From Fervidobacterium changbaicum (GTDB lineage: Bacteria; Thermotogota; Thermotogae; Thermotogales; Fervidobacteriaceae): DNA of 64,000 nt. The notes under the pieces were generated by a model. That model was not told where the DNA came from. It was given only the letters and a program-made list of their open reading frames with translations, and did not search any database. Shown piece by piece: positions 52,424 through 61,774 of this stretch (its first letter is position 1; the number at the start of each line of letters is the position of its first letter). The DNA lies in NCBI RefSeq assembly GCF_004117075.1, contig NZ_CP026721.1, forward strand, positions 2,202,350 to 2,266,349. The letters are read 5' to 3'. Position numbers and translations under genes: made by a program.

Positions 52424-52687
52424 ATGGAGGAACGCTTGGAAGAGCTCAAGGCTATCGCAAGTGCTTGTATAACAGATAACAGAATCTATGAAATAGTTTA
52501 TACAATCTCACGGATGTCAGAAGGAGATTTGCAGAACTTTCGTAGCAAGGTTGTCGGTTATTTCATGGCAAGAAATTCACCGGAAGATATGGAGGCGTAC
52601 AAGTTTTACAAAATCATATTGGAAGATGAAAATGCCAAGAAAGTTCTTGAACTGTACGAGGAAATCAAAAACAGAAAAGGACAATAA
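52424..52687 (+). CDS. Small helical protein of unknown function
   Basis: 87 aa, highly charged and predicted helical (LEELKAIASACITDNRIYEIV, MEAYKFYKIILEDENAKKVLEL). No membrane segment. It sits between spoVS and the DUF1385 gene and ends in a clear terminator, so it is probably the last gene of the spoVS transcript. The ribosome-binding site is weak. Family not recognised. Confidence 0.7.
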   Translation: MEERLEELKAIASACITDNRIYEIVYTISRMSEGDLQNFRSKVVGYFMARNSPEDMEAYKFYKIILEDENAKKVLELYEEIKNRKGQ

Positions 52688-52701
52688 GCTCTTTTGAAAA
52701 T

Positions 52702-52725
52702 AGGTGCCGTTCAGGCACCTTTTTT
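52702..52725 (+). terminator. Rho-independent terminator
   Basis: AGGTGCC and GGCACCT with loop GTTCA, followed by six T. It ends the spoVS transcript and argues against a DUF1385 start before 52757. Confidence 0.85.
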
Positions 52726-52756
52726 AAACACATCACAAATGAAAGAGGTGACAACA

Positions 52757-53674
52757 TTGAAAGTCGGTGGTCAGGCAGTAATTGATGGTGTCTTGATGAT
52801 GGGAAAAAAGGTAGTAGTAGCTGTTAGAACCCGGTCAGGTGAGATCGAAATTCGTGAGCTTGGTTATCCAAATGTTCGTGGGAAATGGGCGAAAATACCA
52901 TTCCTGAGAGGTTTTGTAAGCCTTTATTATTCGCTTTATTTTGGTATGAAAGCTTTGAATTTAAGTGCTGAGATATCTTCTGATGAAAAGATGAAAAAGG
53001 GTGAAGGCTTCTTTTCGATCCTTTTTGCCATTTTACTGGCAGTTGGATTGTTTGTAGTTCTTCCCGCTTACATAACAAAGTGGTTAGGGTTTAAGGATAA
53101 CGAGTTTTTGTTTTCGCTAGTCGATGGTTTGATTAGATTGGGGTTTTTCTTGGCCTATGTATTCTTTATTTCACTATTCGAAGATGTCAAAACTGTCTTT
53201 AGATATCATGGTGCAGAGCATAAAGCTGTCCATACATATGAGAACGGCGAAGAATTAACGGTCGAAAATGCGAGGAAATATTCAACGATACACCCAAGGT
53301 GCGGAACGAATTTCGTCATGATATTTTTAATCATCGCAATTCTAGTGCATAGTCTCTACGGACTTTTTGGAGTTACGATGCTTGGTCGAATCATCTTCAG
53401 AATCGTTGCAATACCCGTAGTTGCAGGCATTTCTTACGAACTCTTGAGGCTCTTTGACAAATATCCGCGAACGAGGTTTTTGGCGGTTCCCGGAATGATT
53501 TTGCAAAAACTTACGACCGCCGAGCCTGACGACTCACAACTCGAGGTTGCCCTCGTCTCCCTTAGACACGCCATTGGAGTTAATGAACCTGTTGTTTCTG
53601 ATGAACCAAAGCTGGAAAAAGAAAATCAAAAAGCTGATACCGAGGTATATGAACAACCCGAATTTCTTGGTTGA
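52757..53674 (+). CDS. DUF1385 membrane protein
   Basis: 305 aa. The start signature is KVGGQAVIDGVLMMG. Then come WAKIPFLRGFV, hydrophobic helices, FRYHGAEHKAVHTYE, IHPRCGTNF and QKLTTAEPDDSQLEVAL. These are typical of DUF1385, conserved but uncharacterised. TTG 52757 is 6 nt after GAGGTG; the frame before it runs through the terminator. About 45 residues after the conserved C-terminus are charged. The last 141 bp overlap, antisense, the 3' end of the sugar-phosphate transferase gene. Confidence 0.88.
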   Translation: MKVGGQAVIDGVLMMGKKVVVAVRTRSGEIEIRELGYPNVRGKWAKIPFLRGFVSLYYSLYFGMKALNLSAEISSDEKMKKGEGFFSILFAILLAVGLFVVLPAYITKWLGFKDNEFLFSLVDGLIRLGFFLAYVFFISLFEDVKTVFRYHGAEHKAVHTYENGEELTVENARKYSTIHPRCGTNFVMIFLIIAILVHSLYGLFGVTMLGRIIFRIVAIPVVAGISYELLRLFDKYPRTRFLAVPGMILQKLTTAEPDDSQLEVALVSLRHAIGVNEPVVSDEPKLEKENQKADTEVYEQPEFLG

Positions 53675-54460
53675 TAGTAAAACAAAACCTAATGTCAGTG
53701 AGTAAGCGATGATTAAAAAGAACACATCTCCAAAAAGCAACGTTCCTATGTGATGTAGATGGAATCTATCAGGTTTGAATGGGTTCTTCCCCAAAACCAG
53801 CCTCCTCAGAAATGAGGAGGCTATTTCATACATCGGGTAACCAAAGAACACAATCGCTTTTGTAAGATCTCTTGTGGTATTCTGGTGTGAAATAAGTAAA
53901 TAGGCAATCAGAAATGCACCGGAATCACCCATAAACAGTCGATCGAATATGTTGAAAAAAAGCAGAACAAAAAGGACAGGAAGATACACAAAATCAAGCT
54001 TGAAAGCGAAATAAATTATAGCGACCCCGACGAGAAGTCCGTTGATGCCATCGATAAGGTTAAAAGCATTCAAGAGTGCAACGAATAAAAGAAAAGTAAG
54101 CAAGTTATCAAGACCAAAGTTGTTTGTAAATATAAAATGAGACGTGCTCACAAAAAGAAGACCTGCGATGGATTGTAAAACCAATTTTGTGTAATAAGGC
54201 AGCTCTATCAAATCATCGATTAAACCTATTCCAAACACTATGTATAACGCTAGTTCTCTTTTTAGATCCGAAAACCCATAACTTGACTTCAAATAAATCA
54301 CAAACGCAAAAAGAACCAGACCACCAACAAGTGGAACTGGTTTTGAATGTTCTTTCCTCTCCGATGGATGGTCAAGCAAGATGTTAAATCTCTTGCACAA
54401 GATAGAAAGAAATACACTTAAGACTATACTAATAGTAAACCCAGCCAAATATTGGTTCAA
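53534..54460 (-). CDS. Glycosyltransferase family 4 (WecA/TagO-like) undecaprenyl-phosphate sugar-1-phosphate transferase
   Basis: About 308 aa with some ten hydrophobic helices. Motifs are HPSERKEHSKPVPLVGGLVLF, GLIDDLIELPY (DDxxD-like), FNLIDGINGLLVG and FMGDSGAFLIAYLL. It transfers a sugar phosphate to a polyprenyl carrier to start an envelope glycan; the sugar is not evident. TTG 54460 is 8 nt after GGAGG; the TTG at 54481 precedes the site. It lies 36 bp downstream of mraY. The 3' end overlaps the convergent DUF1385 gene. Confidence 0.88.
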   Translation of the reverse strand: MNQYLAGFTISIVLSVFLSILCKRFNILLDHPSERKEHSKPVPLVGGLVLFAFVIYLKSSYGFSDLKRELALYIVFGIGLIDDLIELPYYTKLVLQSIAGLLFVSTSHFIFTNNFGLDNLLTFLLFVALLNAFNLIDGINGLLVGVAIIYFAFKLDFVYLPVLFVLLFFNIFDRLFMGDSGAFLIAYLLISHQNTTRDLTKAIVFFGYPMYEIASSFLRRLVLGKNPFKPDRFHLHHIGTLLFGDVFFLIIAYSLTLGFVLLSTKKFGLFIYLGISFLIFFFQLWFIRNNRFINSNGVSKGDEGNLEL

Positions 54461-54495
54461 GTGAAGAGCCTCCGTTATCAACCATTTCTACATTT

Positions 54496-55425
54496 CTAAA
54501 ATTTCAGAACAAAAGAAAGATAGGTGATGGCAATTGCGAGATTCCACGCGCTGAAGACACCGACTATCTTTTCTTCAGTCCAACCAAGCAGTTCAAAATG
54601 ATGATGGATAGGTGCCATCTTGAATATCCTTTTTCCCCTGATTTTATAGGAACCGACTTGTAGAATCACACTAATCGTTTCGAGCAAGAATATACTGGTG
54701 AAAAAGATAAGAGGAAGTTCATTGCTTGTTATCAGTGCGTACGTTGCTATGTAGGCGCCCAGAGCTAATGAGCCCGTGTCACCCATAAATACCTTTGCTG
54801 GTCTTGTGTTGTATACGAGAAATGCAAGCAGGGGCATAACCAGAATCAACAATGAAATTGCCTGATTGTAATTTCTTACCAGCATTAGGAAAGGAGTCGC
54901 ACTTGTTATGAACACCCATCCGGCGAGTCCATCGAGCCCGTCTGTGAGATTGGTTGCGTTGGAGTATCCGGAAATCAAGAACATTGTGAATATGTAGAAG
55001 AACCATTTTGGAACCGAAAAACCAAACACTGTACTCTCGCGGTATTGGAGCACCGTGTAAGCCACCCATATCGAAAATAACATCTGCAATGCGAGTTTTT
55101 GCCAAGCTCTCAGTCCAAGAGAGCGTTTTTTCGCTATACTAACAAAGTCATCCAAAAATCCAATAAAGCCGTAGAACAGCATCGTTAACAAAAGTTCTTT
55201 TTTTACACCAAGCACAATACCTGCAACCAGTGCTATCGCTAAAAATACAATGCCTCCAGCCGTAGGAGTCCCTTCTTTGTAATTATGCAAGTCTGGACCT
55301 TCTTGTCTGATGTACTGTCCAAGTCTTAGTTTTTTCATGTAATTAATATAGCGAGGAAAAACGAAAAGGCCTATTAGGAATTCGGCTATCAGAACTATTC
55401 CGGAAAATAAATTCGATGTCTGCAT
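54496..55425 (-). CDS. mraY: Phospho-N-acetylmuramoyl-pentapeptide transferase
   Basis: 309 aa, about ten helices. Motifs are GTPTAGGIVFL, FLDDFVSI, NLTDGLDGLAG, FMGDTGSLALG and the MraY-specific PIHHHFELLGWTEEKIV. It makes lipid I in the inner membrane. ATG 55425 follows GAGGAAAGC. It is in the leftward murE-murF-mraY operon. Confidence 0.95.
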   Translation of the reverse strand: MQTSNLFSGIVLIAEFLIGLFVFPRYINYMKKLRLGQYIRQEGPDLHNYKEGTPTAGGIVFLAIALVAGIVLGVKKELLLTMLFYGFIGFLDDFVSIAKKRSLGLRAWQKLALQMLFSIWVAYTVLQYRESTVFGFSVPKWFFYIFTMFLISGYSNATNLTDGLDGLAGWVFITSATPFLMLVRNYNQAISLLILVMPLLAFLVYNTRPAKVFMGDTGSLALGAYIATYALITSNELPLIFFTSIFLLETISVILQVGSYKIRGKRIFKMAPIHHHFELLGWTEEKIVGVFSAWNLAIAITYLSFVLKF

Positions 55426-55448
55426 CTAGCTTTCCTCCTCAAACTTTT

Positions 55449-56717
55449 TTATTTGTTTGAATTTTCGAGAAGTTCATTTACAATCTTATCCAGTTCGACT
55501 GCTCGTGATGCCTTGAAATACAGCGTACCTGAAAATTCGGAGGTGAGTATTTTTTTCTTAAGGAACTCTACGATTTCCTCTTGCTTATCACTTCTGAAAA
55601 TAAGATTTGACGGAGTGATATCTTTTGATTCCTCTTCTTTATCGTACACAACAACACCGTCAACTTCTTCAAGTAAATTTGAAAGCATTTCGTGGTAGTG
55701 CTTTGAGTACTCACCGAGTTCTTTCATTGCTCCAACAACTGCGTAGGCAGGCCTTGGAAAATGTTCTTTAACTTCCTCTATCCCATGCTTAAAGGATTCG
55801 TAACTGGCGTTGTAAGTGTCGTCGATTATGTAAGCTTTGCCACAGGTATGTATGTTGAAACGTCCTTTTAACGGTTTAAAACTCAAAAGTCTTATTGGGT
55901 TAAATAAAATATCAAGCATATCAGCAACTGCAAAGGCAACAAGCACAGAAGTCGCCATGGCTTTTGTCCAGAAACCAGGCAGGGAATAATAAAATTCTCC
56001 TTCAATCGTTTCGAAAGTCAATAATGTGCTCCGTCCATCAAAAGTTCTTTCCTTTAGAACATAATCGCCACCTTTTGTACCAAAGTATTTACAGTTTCCA
56101 CATCTCATTCTTTCATCATCAAAATTAACCAAAGCTTGCTTTGAATTCTCAACAATCTGCCATTTGCCTTTGAAGATCTCATTCACGCTTCCCGTAACGC
56201 CCACATGTGCACTTCCCACATTTAGGAGAACTCCTATGTTGGGAGGGAATAGCTTGCAAAGGTATTCAATGTCACCAACGTTTCTTTGAGCCATTTCTAA
56301 AACAACGATCTGTTCTCCACGGTAGGAATTAATTATCGAAAGCGGCAGTCCAATTTCTGAATTGAGGTTTCCTTCATTTTTAAAGGTCCGAATTTCAGCA
56401 CTGAGCACCTCAGCAACAATCTCTTTTGTCGTCGTCTTACCATTAGATCCCGTTATACCAACAATTTTTGGATTGAATTTTTCCAATATCTTGCTTGCGT
56501 ACATACCGAGGAAACCAACTGTGCTCGGAACGATCAATTGATTTGGCAATCCTAAGTCACGTTCTACAACAACTGCAAATGCTCCCGCTTGCAGGGCTTG
56601 CTTAACAAAATCGTGCCCATCAACTCGATTGCCTTTTATAGCGACAAACACATCACCTGGCTTTACTTCTCTGGAATCTGTAACAAATCGATGACCAACG
56701 AGATCCGTAAGTTCCAT
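55449..56717 (-). CDS. murF: UDP-N-acetylmuramoyl-tripeptide-D-alanyl-D-alanine ligase
   Basis: 422 aa. Three-domain Mur ligase: an N-terminal UDP-binding part (FVTDSREVKPGDVFVAIKG), a central ATPase with GITGSNGKTTTKE, and a C-terminal part with IDDTYNASYES. It adds D-Ala-D-Ala to the muropeptide precursor. ATG 56717 is preceded by GAGAG, a weak site. It lies 29 bp after murE. Confidence 0.94.
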   Translation of the reverse strand: MELTDLVGHRFVTDSREVKPGDVFVAIKGNRVDGHDFVKQALQAGAFAVVVERDLGLPNQLIVPSTVGFLGMYASKILEKFNPKIVGITGSNGKTTTKEIVAEVLSAEIRTFKNEGNLNSEIGLPLSIINSYRGEQIVVLEMAQRNVGDIEYLCKLFPPNIGVLLNVGSAHVGVTGSVNEIFKGKWQIVENSKQALVNFDDERMRCGNCKYFGTKGGDYVLKERTFDGRSTLLTFETIEGEFYYSLPGFWTKAMATSVLVAFAVADMLDILFNPIRLLSFKPLKGRFNIHTCGKAYIIDDTYNASYESFKHGIEEVKEHFPRPAYAVVGAMKELGEYSKHYHEMLSNLLEEVDGVVVYDKEEESKDITPSNLIFRSDKQEEIVEFLKKKILTSEFSGTLYFKASRAVELDKIVNELLENSNK

Positions 56718-56746
56718 TTTGTTCTCTCACACTCCATTAAACTTGT

Positions 56747-58246
56747 CTATTTATCCAGGTCTCTTATATGATTCTTGTTGATCTTCGAAAGAATTATATC
56801 CAAAGCGACATCTCTGTCTTTGAAAGGAACTTTTAATGTCTCTGTGAATATTTGATAAGGTTCATGACCTCTACCTGTGATAACTACAACATCTCCGCGT
56901 GTTGCCAAAGTTATAGCTGTGTCTATTGCTTCACGCCTATCAAGAACAGTGAGTGAAAGTGAATTGGGTTGAACCCCTTTTTCAACGTCTTTTATAATCG
57001 CCTCCGGGTCCTCACCGCGAGGATCGTCTGTTGTAAGTATTGCAATATCAGCAAGTTTTGTTACGACTTCAGCCATCATCGGCCTTTTCCCTTTATCAGC
57101 TTGTCCTCCGGCACCGTAAACAACGATAATCCTTCCTTTTGCCAACTTCCTTGCAGCAAGTATTACCTTTTCAAGCGCATCGGGAGAATGAGCAAAATCT
57201 ATAATCACTTCAATTCCCAGTTTCCTTGCTTCAGGTATTGGTTCGAATCGTCCGTCCACACCTCTAAATGTGCTAACGTAGCTGATAATCTCGTCCGGCT
57301 CGTATCCTAACTCGAATAATCCTGCAACAACTAAAGTAACATTGAACGCATTGTAGTCACCTATCATTTGCGTGTAAACTTTCTTCGTACCATAAGGAGA
57401 GGTTAACGTAAAGGTTGTTCCATTCCATGTGGTTGATATATCTGAAATCTTGTAAATCGCGCTGTCACTCGTACCGAATGTTATGAGCCTTGGTACTTTT
57501 TTACTGACCAAAAGTGGCGCGTAATCCTCGTGAACCACAGCTATTCCGTCCTTTTTGAGCAAATCGAACAGGTGAAGCTTTGAGTTTACGTAGTGTTCGA
57601 AAGTCGGATGGTAATCTAAGTGATCCCTGGTTATATTTGTAAGGCCTGCTATATCAAATCTGATAGTTTCAACTCGTGCTTGATGAAGCGAATGGGAGGA
57701 AACTTCCATAGAATAATAGCTTCCACCCTTCTTAACAGTTTTAGACATGTTTTCCATAATTGTTAGTGCATCAGGGGTAGTATTGTGTATGTAGAACTTA
57801 TCACCCACTATATCGTTTATGACCGTTCCTGATAAGCTTCCTGTAAGGCCAAGTTGCTGCATTATATGGTGGAAGAGATGAGCACACGTGGTTTTGCCAT
57901 TCGTGCCAGTCACTCCGAAGGTTATCAGTTTGTTGTATGGATGTTCGTAGAATTCTGCAGCGAGGAAGGCTTCAGCAAGTCTGCTGTCGTAAACTTGAAC
58001 ATAAGGGAGGTTACTGTTAATCTCTCTTTCAGTGACGAACGCAATAACTCCATTTTCTCTGTAAAGGGTCTCGACTATGGTATGTGAGTCAAAATTGGTT
58101 CCCTTTCTACAAATAAACAATGAACCGGGAGTAGCTTTCTTTGAATTGTTGTAAACTCCGGTGATTTCCTTTTCTCTTAGTTCTTCAGGTATGTTGTCAA
58201 AAACGATAAACTTTTGGATGGCTTCTAAAAGATGCTTTAGTTTCAA
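56747..58246 (-). CDS. murE: UDP-N-acetylmuramoyl-tripeptide synthetase (MurE), DDPR type
   Basis: 499 aa. Motifs are YNNSKKATPGSLFIC, FGVTGTNGKTTCAH, DFAHSPDALE and TTDDPRGEDP. In MurE enzymes DNPR goes with diaminopimelate; the DDPR version matches the well-studied Thermotoga maritima enzyme, which adds L-Lys and D-Lys. I therefore infer a lysine-type addition here. The start is TTG 58246 after GGGGTGG. A good promoter lies upstream, so this is the first gene of the operon. Confidence 0.94.
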   Translation of the reverse strand: MKLKHLLEAIQKFIVFDNIPEELREKEITGVYNNSKKATPGSLFICRKGTNFDSHTIVETLYRENGVIAFVTEREINSNLPYVQVYDSRLAEAFLAAEFYEHPYNKLITFGVTGTNGKTTCAHLFHHIMQQLGLTGSLSGTVINDIVGDKFYIHNTTPDALTIMENMSKTVKKGGSYYSMEVSSHSLHQARVETIRFDIAGLTNITRDHLDYHPTFEHYVNSKLHLFDLLKKDGIAVVHEDYAPLLVSKKVPRLITFGTSDSAIYKISDISTTWNGTTFTLTSPYGTKKVYTQMIGDYNAFNVTLVVAGLFELGYEPDEIISYVSTFRGVDGRFEPIPEARKLGIEVIIDFAHSPDALEKVILAARKLAKGRIIVVYGAGGQADKGKRPMMAEVVTKLADIAILTTDDPRGEDPEAIIKDVEKGVQPNSLSLTVLDRREAIDTAITLATRGDVVVITGRGHEPYQIFTETLKVPFKDRDVALDIILSKINKNHIRDLDK

Positions 58247-58292
58247 AATAATCCACCCCTTTTACTAGCGCAAGTTTAGGTCAGCTGTTAAA

Positions 58293-58320
58293 ATTATATC
58301 ACCGCTATAGAATTATTCAA
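58293..58320 (-). promoter_or_regulatory. Promoter of the murE-murF-mraY operon
   Basis: On the minus strand TTGAAT and TATAAT with a 16-bp spacer, 47 nt before the murE start. Confidence 0.65.
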
Positions 58321-58432
58321 CTGCCGACCAGTTCGGAGTCCTTCAAGAGGACGGGACCTTAGCACTTCTCAAACCATTTTCTAATGGTTTTGAATTTTTG
58401 TTGCAATTCTTAGATCTTTGATTTAAACAAAA

Positions 58433-58457
58433 AGTCCCTCAGACTATCTGAGGGACT
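58433..58457 (-). terminator. Terminator of the sugar operon
   Basis: A perfect 11-bp stem, AGTCCCTCAGA with its complement, 3-nt loop, followed by TTTTTGTTT on the minus strand. It lies about 30 nt after the stop of the last gene. Confidence 0.85.
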
Positions 58458-58489
58458 CAAAAGTGAGAAATTTCGCACTTTTTATCTTT

Positions 58490-59917
58490 CTAAAGTTTAG
58501 CAATCAAGTCGTAGAATTTCTTAAGGTCTTTCTCATCTACGCTCCTTATCCCATGTGATTCAGAGAGTTCCCTTTGAATATTTTCCAAATATCCCAATGC
58601 TGTGTTCTTCCAGCTATATCTTTGTGCAAGTTCTATGGATCTTCTGGAATCAAACTTCTCCAAAGCTACCAGTAATTTCACAGCAATATCTTTGGTATCG
58701 GTCGGATCTATTAATAATCCTTCGCCATTTGAAAATATCTCAGCTGGCCCTCCGTTTTTCGTAACGACAATTTTCAAACCACATGCAGCTGCTTCAACAA
58801 CCGCAAGTCCAAATGGTTCATAAAGCGCTGGCAAGACAAATACAGAACCTCTTGCAGCTGATACACGGTATAAACTGGCCAGATGTTTCTGATCCGATAT
58901 ATTAGCAAAGAATACACTCTTTCCTATTTCCTTTCCGGCTTCTTCGATGATCTCTTGCAAAATTAAAGCATCTTCTGATCTTTCTCTACTTACATACTCT
59001 AAGACATCGTTAACGCCACGTACGACAATAAGTAGGTTAGCCTTTTCTTTCAAATCTTCGTTTTGCAAGAAAGCTCTAACTACAGCAATGTGGTTCTTTT
59101 TTCTGTCCAATCTACTGGACATTATTATAAACGGTAATCTGTGCCTTTTTACAGGAGACTTTGAAAGTAATCGTTCGATGTAGTCGCTTATTTGTTTATC
59201 TTCAGGCTTTGGTTCCTGGTTGAAGATTTTATGGTTTATTCCGGGAGGGATAACTTTGAATTTGTCAATGTATGGATCCGCTTCATATAATTTGTGTGAA
59301 TATTGCTCATATCGTTCCTGATTTGTACTACAAACTATAAAAGAAGCGTATTTTATAGCAAGATTTTCTGCAGCAAGCCGTACGGAGAACTTGTATTTCT
59401 TTTCGGCCGCCTCTTGAGACATCCCAGATTCCAAAAGCTTTTCAAGCTTCCATGCCCCAAGTGAATGTGCCGTAAATGAAAATGGTATTCCCGTTTTCTC
59501 AAGGAACATTACTCCTGAAATACCACCATCTGCATAGTGGGTTGTCACAAAATCTGGAAATCTGCCTTCTGACTTGTAAAATTCGTAGATCTTCTCAACA
59601 TAGTCAGGAAGATACTTCCAGAGCTCTTCTTTTGGTAAAAACTTCTGCCCTCCAAACGGTATTCGAACAATACGAACATTTGGTGCTTCAGGATAATAAT
59701 CGTAGCTTTCCGCAAACTCCGGCCAATCTTTATCAATTATCTGCCTTGTAATAATGTCGACTTCTATCCCCAGCTCGCTCATCGCCTTTGCAAGCTCTTT
59801 GACATAAACTAGCTGCCCTCCAAAATCTGGGTGCTCGGTTAGATGACTATCGTTCTTATCAAAATTTCCCTGCGGATTAAAGAATGCTATTTTTTTCACC
59901 AAATACCTTTCGCTCAA
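58490..59917 (-). CDS. Sucrose-phosphate-synthase-like GT-B glycosyltransferase
   Basis: 475 aa, glycosyltransferase family 1 fold. The N-terminus has FFNPQGNFD, HPDFGGQLVYVKELAKAM and ITRQIID, typical of sucrose-phosphate synthases. TTHYADGGISG and FTAHSLGAWK follow. The C-terminal half has FIIMSSRLDRKKN and the E-x7-E nucleotide-sugar site in PALYEPFGLAVVEAAACG. It would make sucrose-6-phosphate or a related compatible solute such as mannosylfructose phosphate; the direction and donor are not decided by sequence. TTG 59917 is 5 nt after GAGGTG, directly after the PfkB stop; longer starts run back into that gene. Confidence 0.85.
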   Translation of the reverse strand: MSERYLVKKIAFFNPQGNFDKNDSHLTEHPDFGGQLVYVKELAKAMSELGIEVDIITRQIIDKDWPEFAESYDYYPEAPNVRIVRIPFGGQKFLPKEELWKYLPDYVEKIYEFYKSEGRFPDFVTTHYADGGISGVMFLEKTGIPFSFTAHSLGAWKLEKLLESGMSQEAAEKKYKFSVRLAAENLAIKYASFIVCSTNQERYEQYSHKLYEADPYIDKFKVIPPGINHKIFNQEPKPEDKQISDYIERLLSKSPVKRHRLPFIIMSSRLDRKKNHIAVVRAFLQNEDLKEKANLLIVVRGVNDVLEYVSRERSEDALILQEIIEEAGKEIGKSVFFANISDQKHLASLYRVSAARGSVFVLPALYEPFGLAVVEAAACGLKIVVTKNGGPAEIFSNGEGLLIDPTDTKDIAVKLLVALEKFDSRRSIELAQRYSWKNTALGYLENIQRELSESHGIRSVDEKDLKKFYDLIAKL

Positions 59918-59927
59918 GGTCTCACCT

Positions 59928-60893
59928 CTATCTTTTTCCAATTTGCTTTTCAATTTCTCCTTTTAACGCACTTATATCGACATCTGCACCAACAAACTGT
60001 ACGATGTAACCGGCAACCATCGCACCTATCTTACAAGCCTCGATAAAATCGTACTTGTTGATTAGCCCGTAGTACATACCGGCCCAAAATCCATCACCAG
60101 CTCCGGTTGCATCGACGACTCTCTCGGCTACAGCCGGTATATGGGTTACTGACTTGCTTTCATCAAAAACGGATGCAAAAGCTCCATCTCTACCAGCTGT
60201 CAAAACCACGTATTTGGCACCACATTTGTGAAATTGCTCTACATAATATTTGACCACATTCTCAGTGAATTCGTTCGATTCTCTCGATTCGTTTGACGGT
60301 GTTCCAAGAATCGCCATTGCATCGTCGAGAGAAGGTTTTAAGTACGTTGTGTATCTCAAAAGTTCAAACACTCTATCGCGTTCTATTTTTGAGCACTCAA
60401 ACAACTTGTCTCGGCAATTTGGGTCAAAAGAGATAGAAATTCCTCTTTCTACAGCCTTTCTAACTACTTTCATTGTCATCTCGTATAGGTCTTTGTGAGT
60501 TAATGTCCAACAACTTACATGAACAATACTAATTCCATCCAAAATCTTGTCTATTTCATCTTCGCTCAACCTAAGAAACCTATCTGCTCCTCGAATTACA
60601 AAAAAATCAGGACTTTCCACAGTCTTCTGAACAAAGACAAGAGTTGTTCCATATTTGTTGTCTATCTGAACTGAAGAAATATCTACCTTCGCCTGTTCTA
60701 ATTTTTTCACAATCCTATTACCGATGGGATCGTTTCCCACACGCGATACAATTTTAGTTGGAACACCAAGTTGGGAAGCAAACCTTGCGATATTTCCCGG
60801 TGAACCCCCCACTTTTAAAGTGAAATGTTCTGCACTGGTAAAATCTTCCTGGGTTATCAAATCGGCTAAAAGTTCTCCAAAAAAAAGTATCAT
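59928..60893 (-). CDS. PfkB-family sugar kinase (fructokinase-like)
   Basis: 321 aa, ribokinase fold. The N-terminal FGELLADLI and KVGGSPGNIARFASQLG form the sugar site. The C-terminal VDATGAGDGFWAGM is the anion hole with the catalytic Asp. It probably phosphorylates fructose or a similar ketose for or from the neighbouring sucrose-phosphate-type enzyme. It lies 7 bp after the permease gene in the same leftward operon. ATG 60893. Confidence 0.9.
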   Translation of the reverse strand: MILFFGELLADLITQEDFTSAEHFTLKVGGSPGNIARFASQLGVPTKIVSRVGNDPIGNRIVKKLEQAKVDISSVQIDNKYGTTLVFVQKTVESPDFFVIRGADRFLRLSEDEIDKILDGISIVHVSCWTLTHKDLYEMTMKVVRKAVERGISISFDPNCRDKLFECSKIERDRVFELLRYTTYLKPSLDDAMAILGTPSNESRESNEFTENVVKYYVEQFHKCGAKYVVLTAGRDGAFASVFDESKSVTHIPAVAERVVDATGAGDGFWAGMYYGLINKYDFIEACKIGAMVAGYIVQFVGADVDISALKGEIEKQIGKR

Positions 60894-60900
60894 GCCAGAT

Positions 60901-61746
60901 TCATCCTTTCACGGCACCTGCACTTAGTCCTGATATTATTCTGTTTTGGAATATCAAAACCAGCGCTACCAACGGTACTGTAACAATGACGGCGGCGGCC
61001 ATCAGCTGACCCCAAGGTTGTTCATATTGAGTCCTTCCAGCGAACAAAGCTATGGCAACAGGAACTGTGTAATATTGCGGTTTCTGCATAAATGTAAAAG
61101 CAAAAAGGAACTCGTTCCATGCGGTTATGAATGTTAAGAGTCCTGTGGCAACAAGACCTGGAGCAGACATAGGAAAAACGATTTGGAAAAGTGTCCTCAA
61201 ACGAGAGCAACCGTCAATAGCGGCTGCTTCTTCTATCTCCTTTGGAAGATCTCTGAAAAAGTTTTGCAATATCCAAGTGGTGAGCGGCAACGTGATAGCA
61301 ACGTACGGAAGGATCAATCCTTGGTAAGTGTTTATCATCCCAAGCTTTCGAAGTATTACAAAAAGCGAACCTAAGATAGAAATCTGAGGAAACATGCTGA
61401 CGGAAAGAATAAGGGCCATGACAAATGCTTTACCTTTCATGTGCAGTCGTGCTATTGCATAGCCTGCAAAGGAGCCAAATATAAGTGTTGTAAGCGTAGT
61501 TATACCGGAAACCACTATACTGTTCCAGATGTTTACATGAAACGGCCTCTCCAAGAAAACTTTTACGTAATTTGAAAGCGTTGGATTCCTTGGCCAAAAT
61601 GTTGGATTCGGATCAAAGAGCTCTATGTTAGGCTTTAAGGAAGAAATAATAGCCCAATAGAACGGAAAAATGCACCAAAGCAAAATGAATATAACAGCTA
61701 TAGTTAACGTTACTTTGTAAATTAATCTCTTCGTTTTTGTAGACAT
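60901..61746 (-). CDS. Carbohydrate ABC transporter permease (MalG type)
   Basis: 281 aa with six hydrophobic helices. The EAA loop is EEIEEAAAIDGCSRLRTL, followed by IVFPMSAPGLVA, where the ATPase docks. ATG 61746 is 6 nt after GAGGTG; GTG 61755 overlaps the site. It pairs with the frameshifted MalF-type permease upstream. No ATPase gene is in the window, so a shared MsmX-type ATPase is likely. Confidence 0.92.
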   Translation of the reverse strand: MSTKTKRLIYKVTLTIAVIFILLWCIFPFYWAIISSLKPNIELFDPNPTFWPRNPTLSNYVKVFLERPFHVNIWNSIVVSGITTLTTLIFGSFAGYAIARLHMKGKAFVMALILSVSMFPQISILGSLFVILRKLGMINTYQGLILPYVAITLPLTTWILQNFFRDLPKEIEEAAAIDGCSRLRTLFQIVFPMSAPGLVATGLLTFITAWNEFLFAFTFMQKPQYYTVPVAIALFAGRTQYEQPWGQLMAAAVIVTVPLVALVLIFQNRIISGLSAGAVKG

Positions 61747-61774
61747 AGCAATCACCTCTTGCCTTTCAGGTCTT

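Noticed and set aside
53534..54460. A second mraY
   Set aside because: It lacks the MraY-specific HHHFE segment in the MraY context and has WecA/TagO-like features; the real mraY is the next gene.
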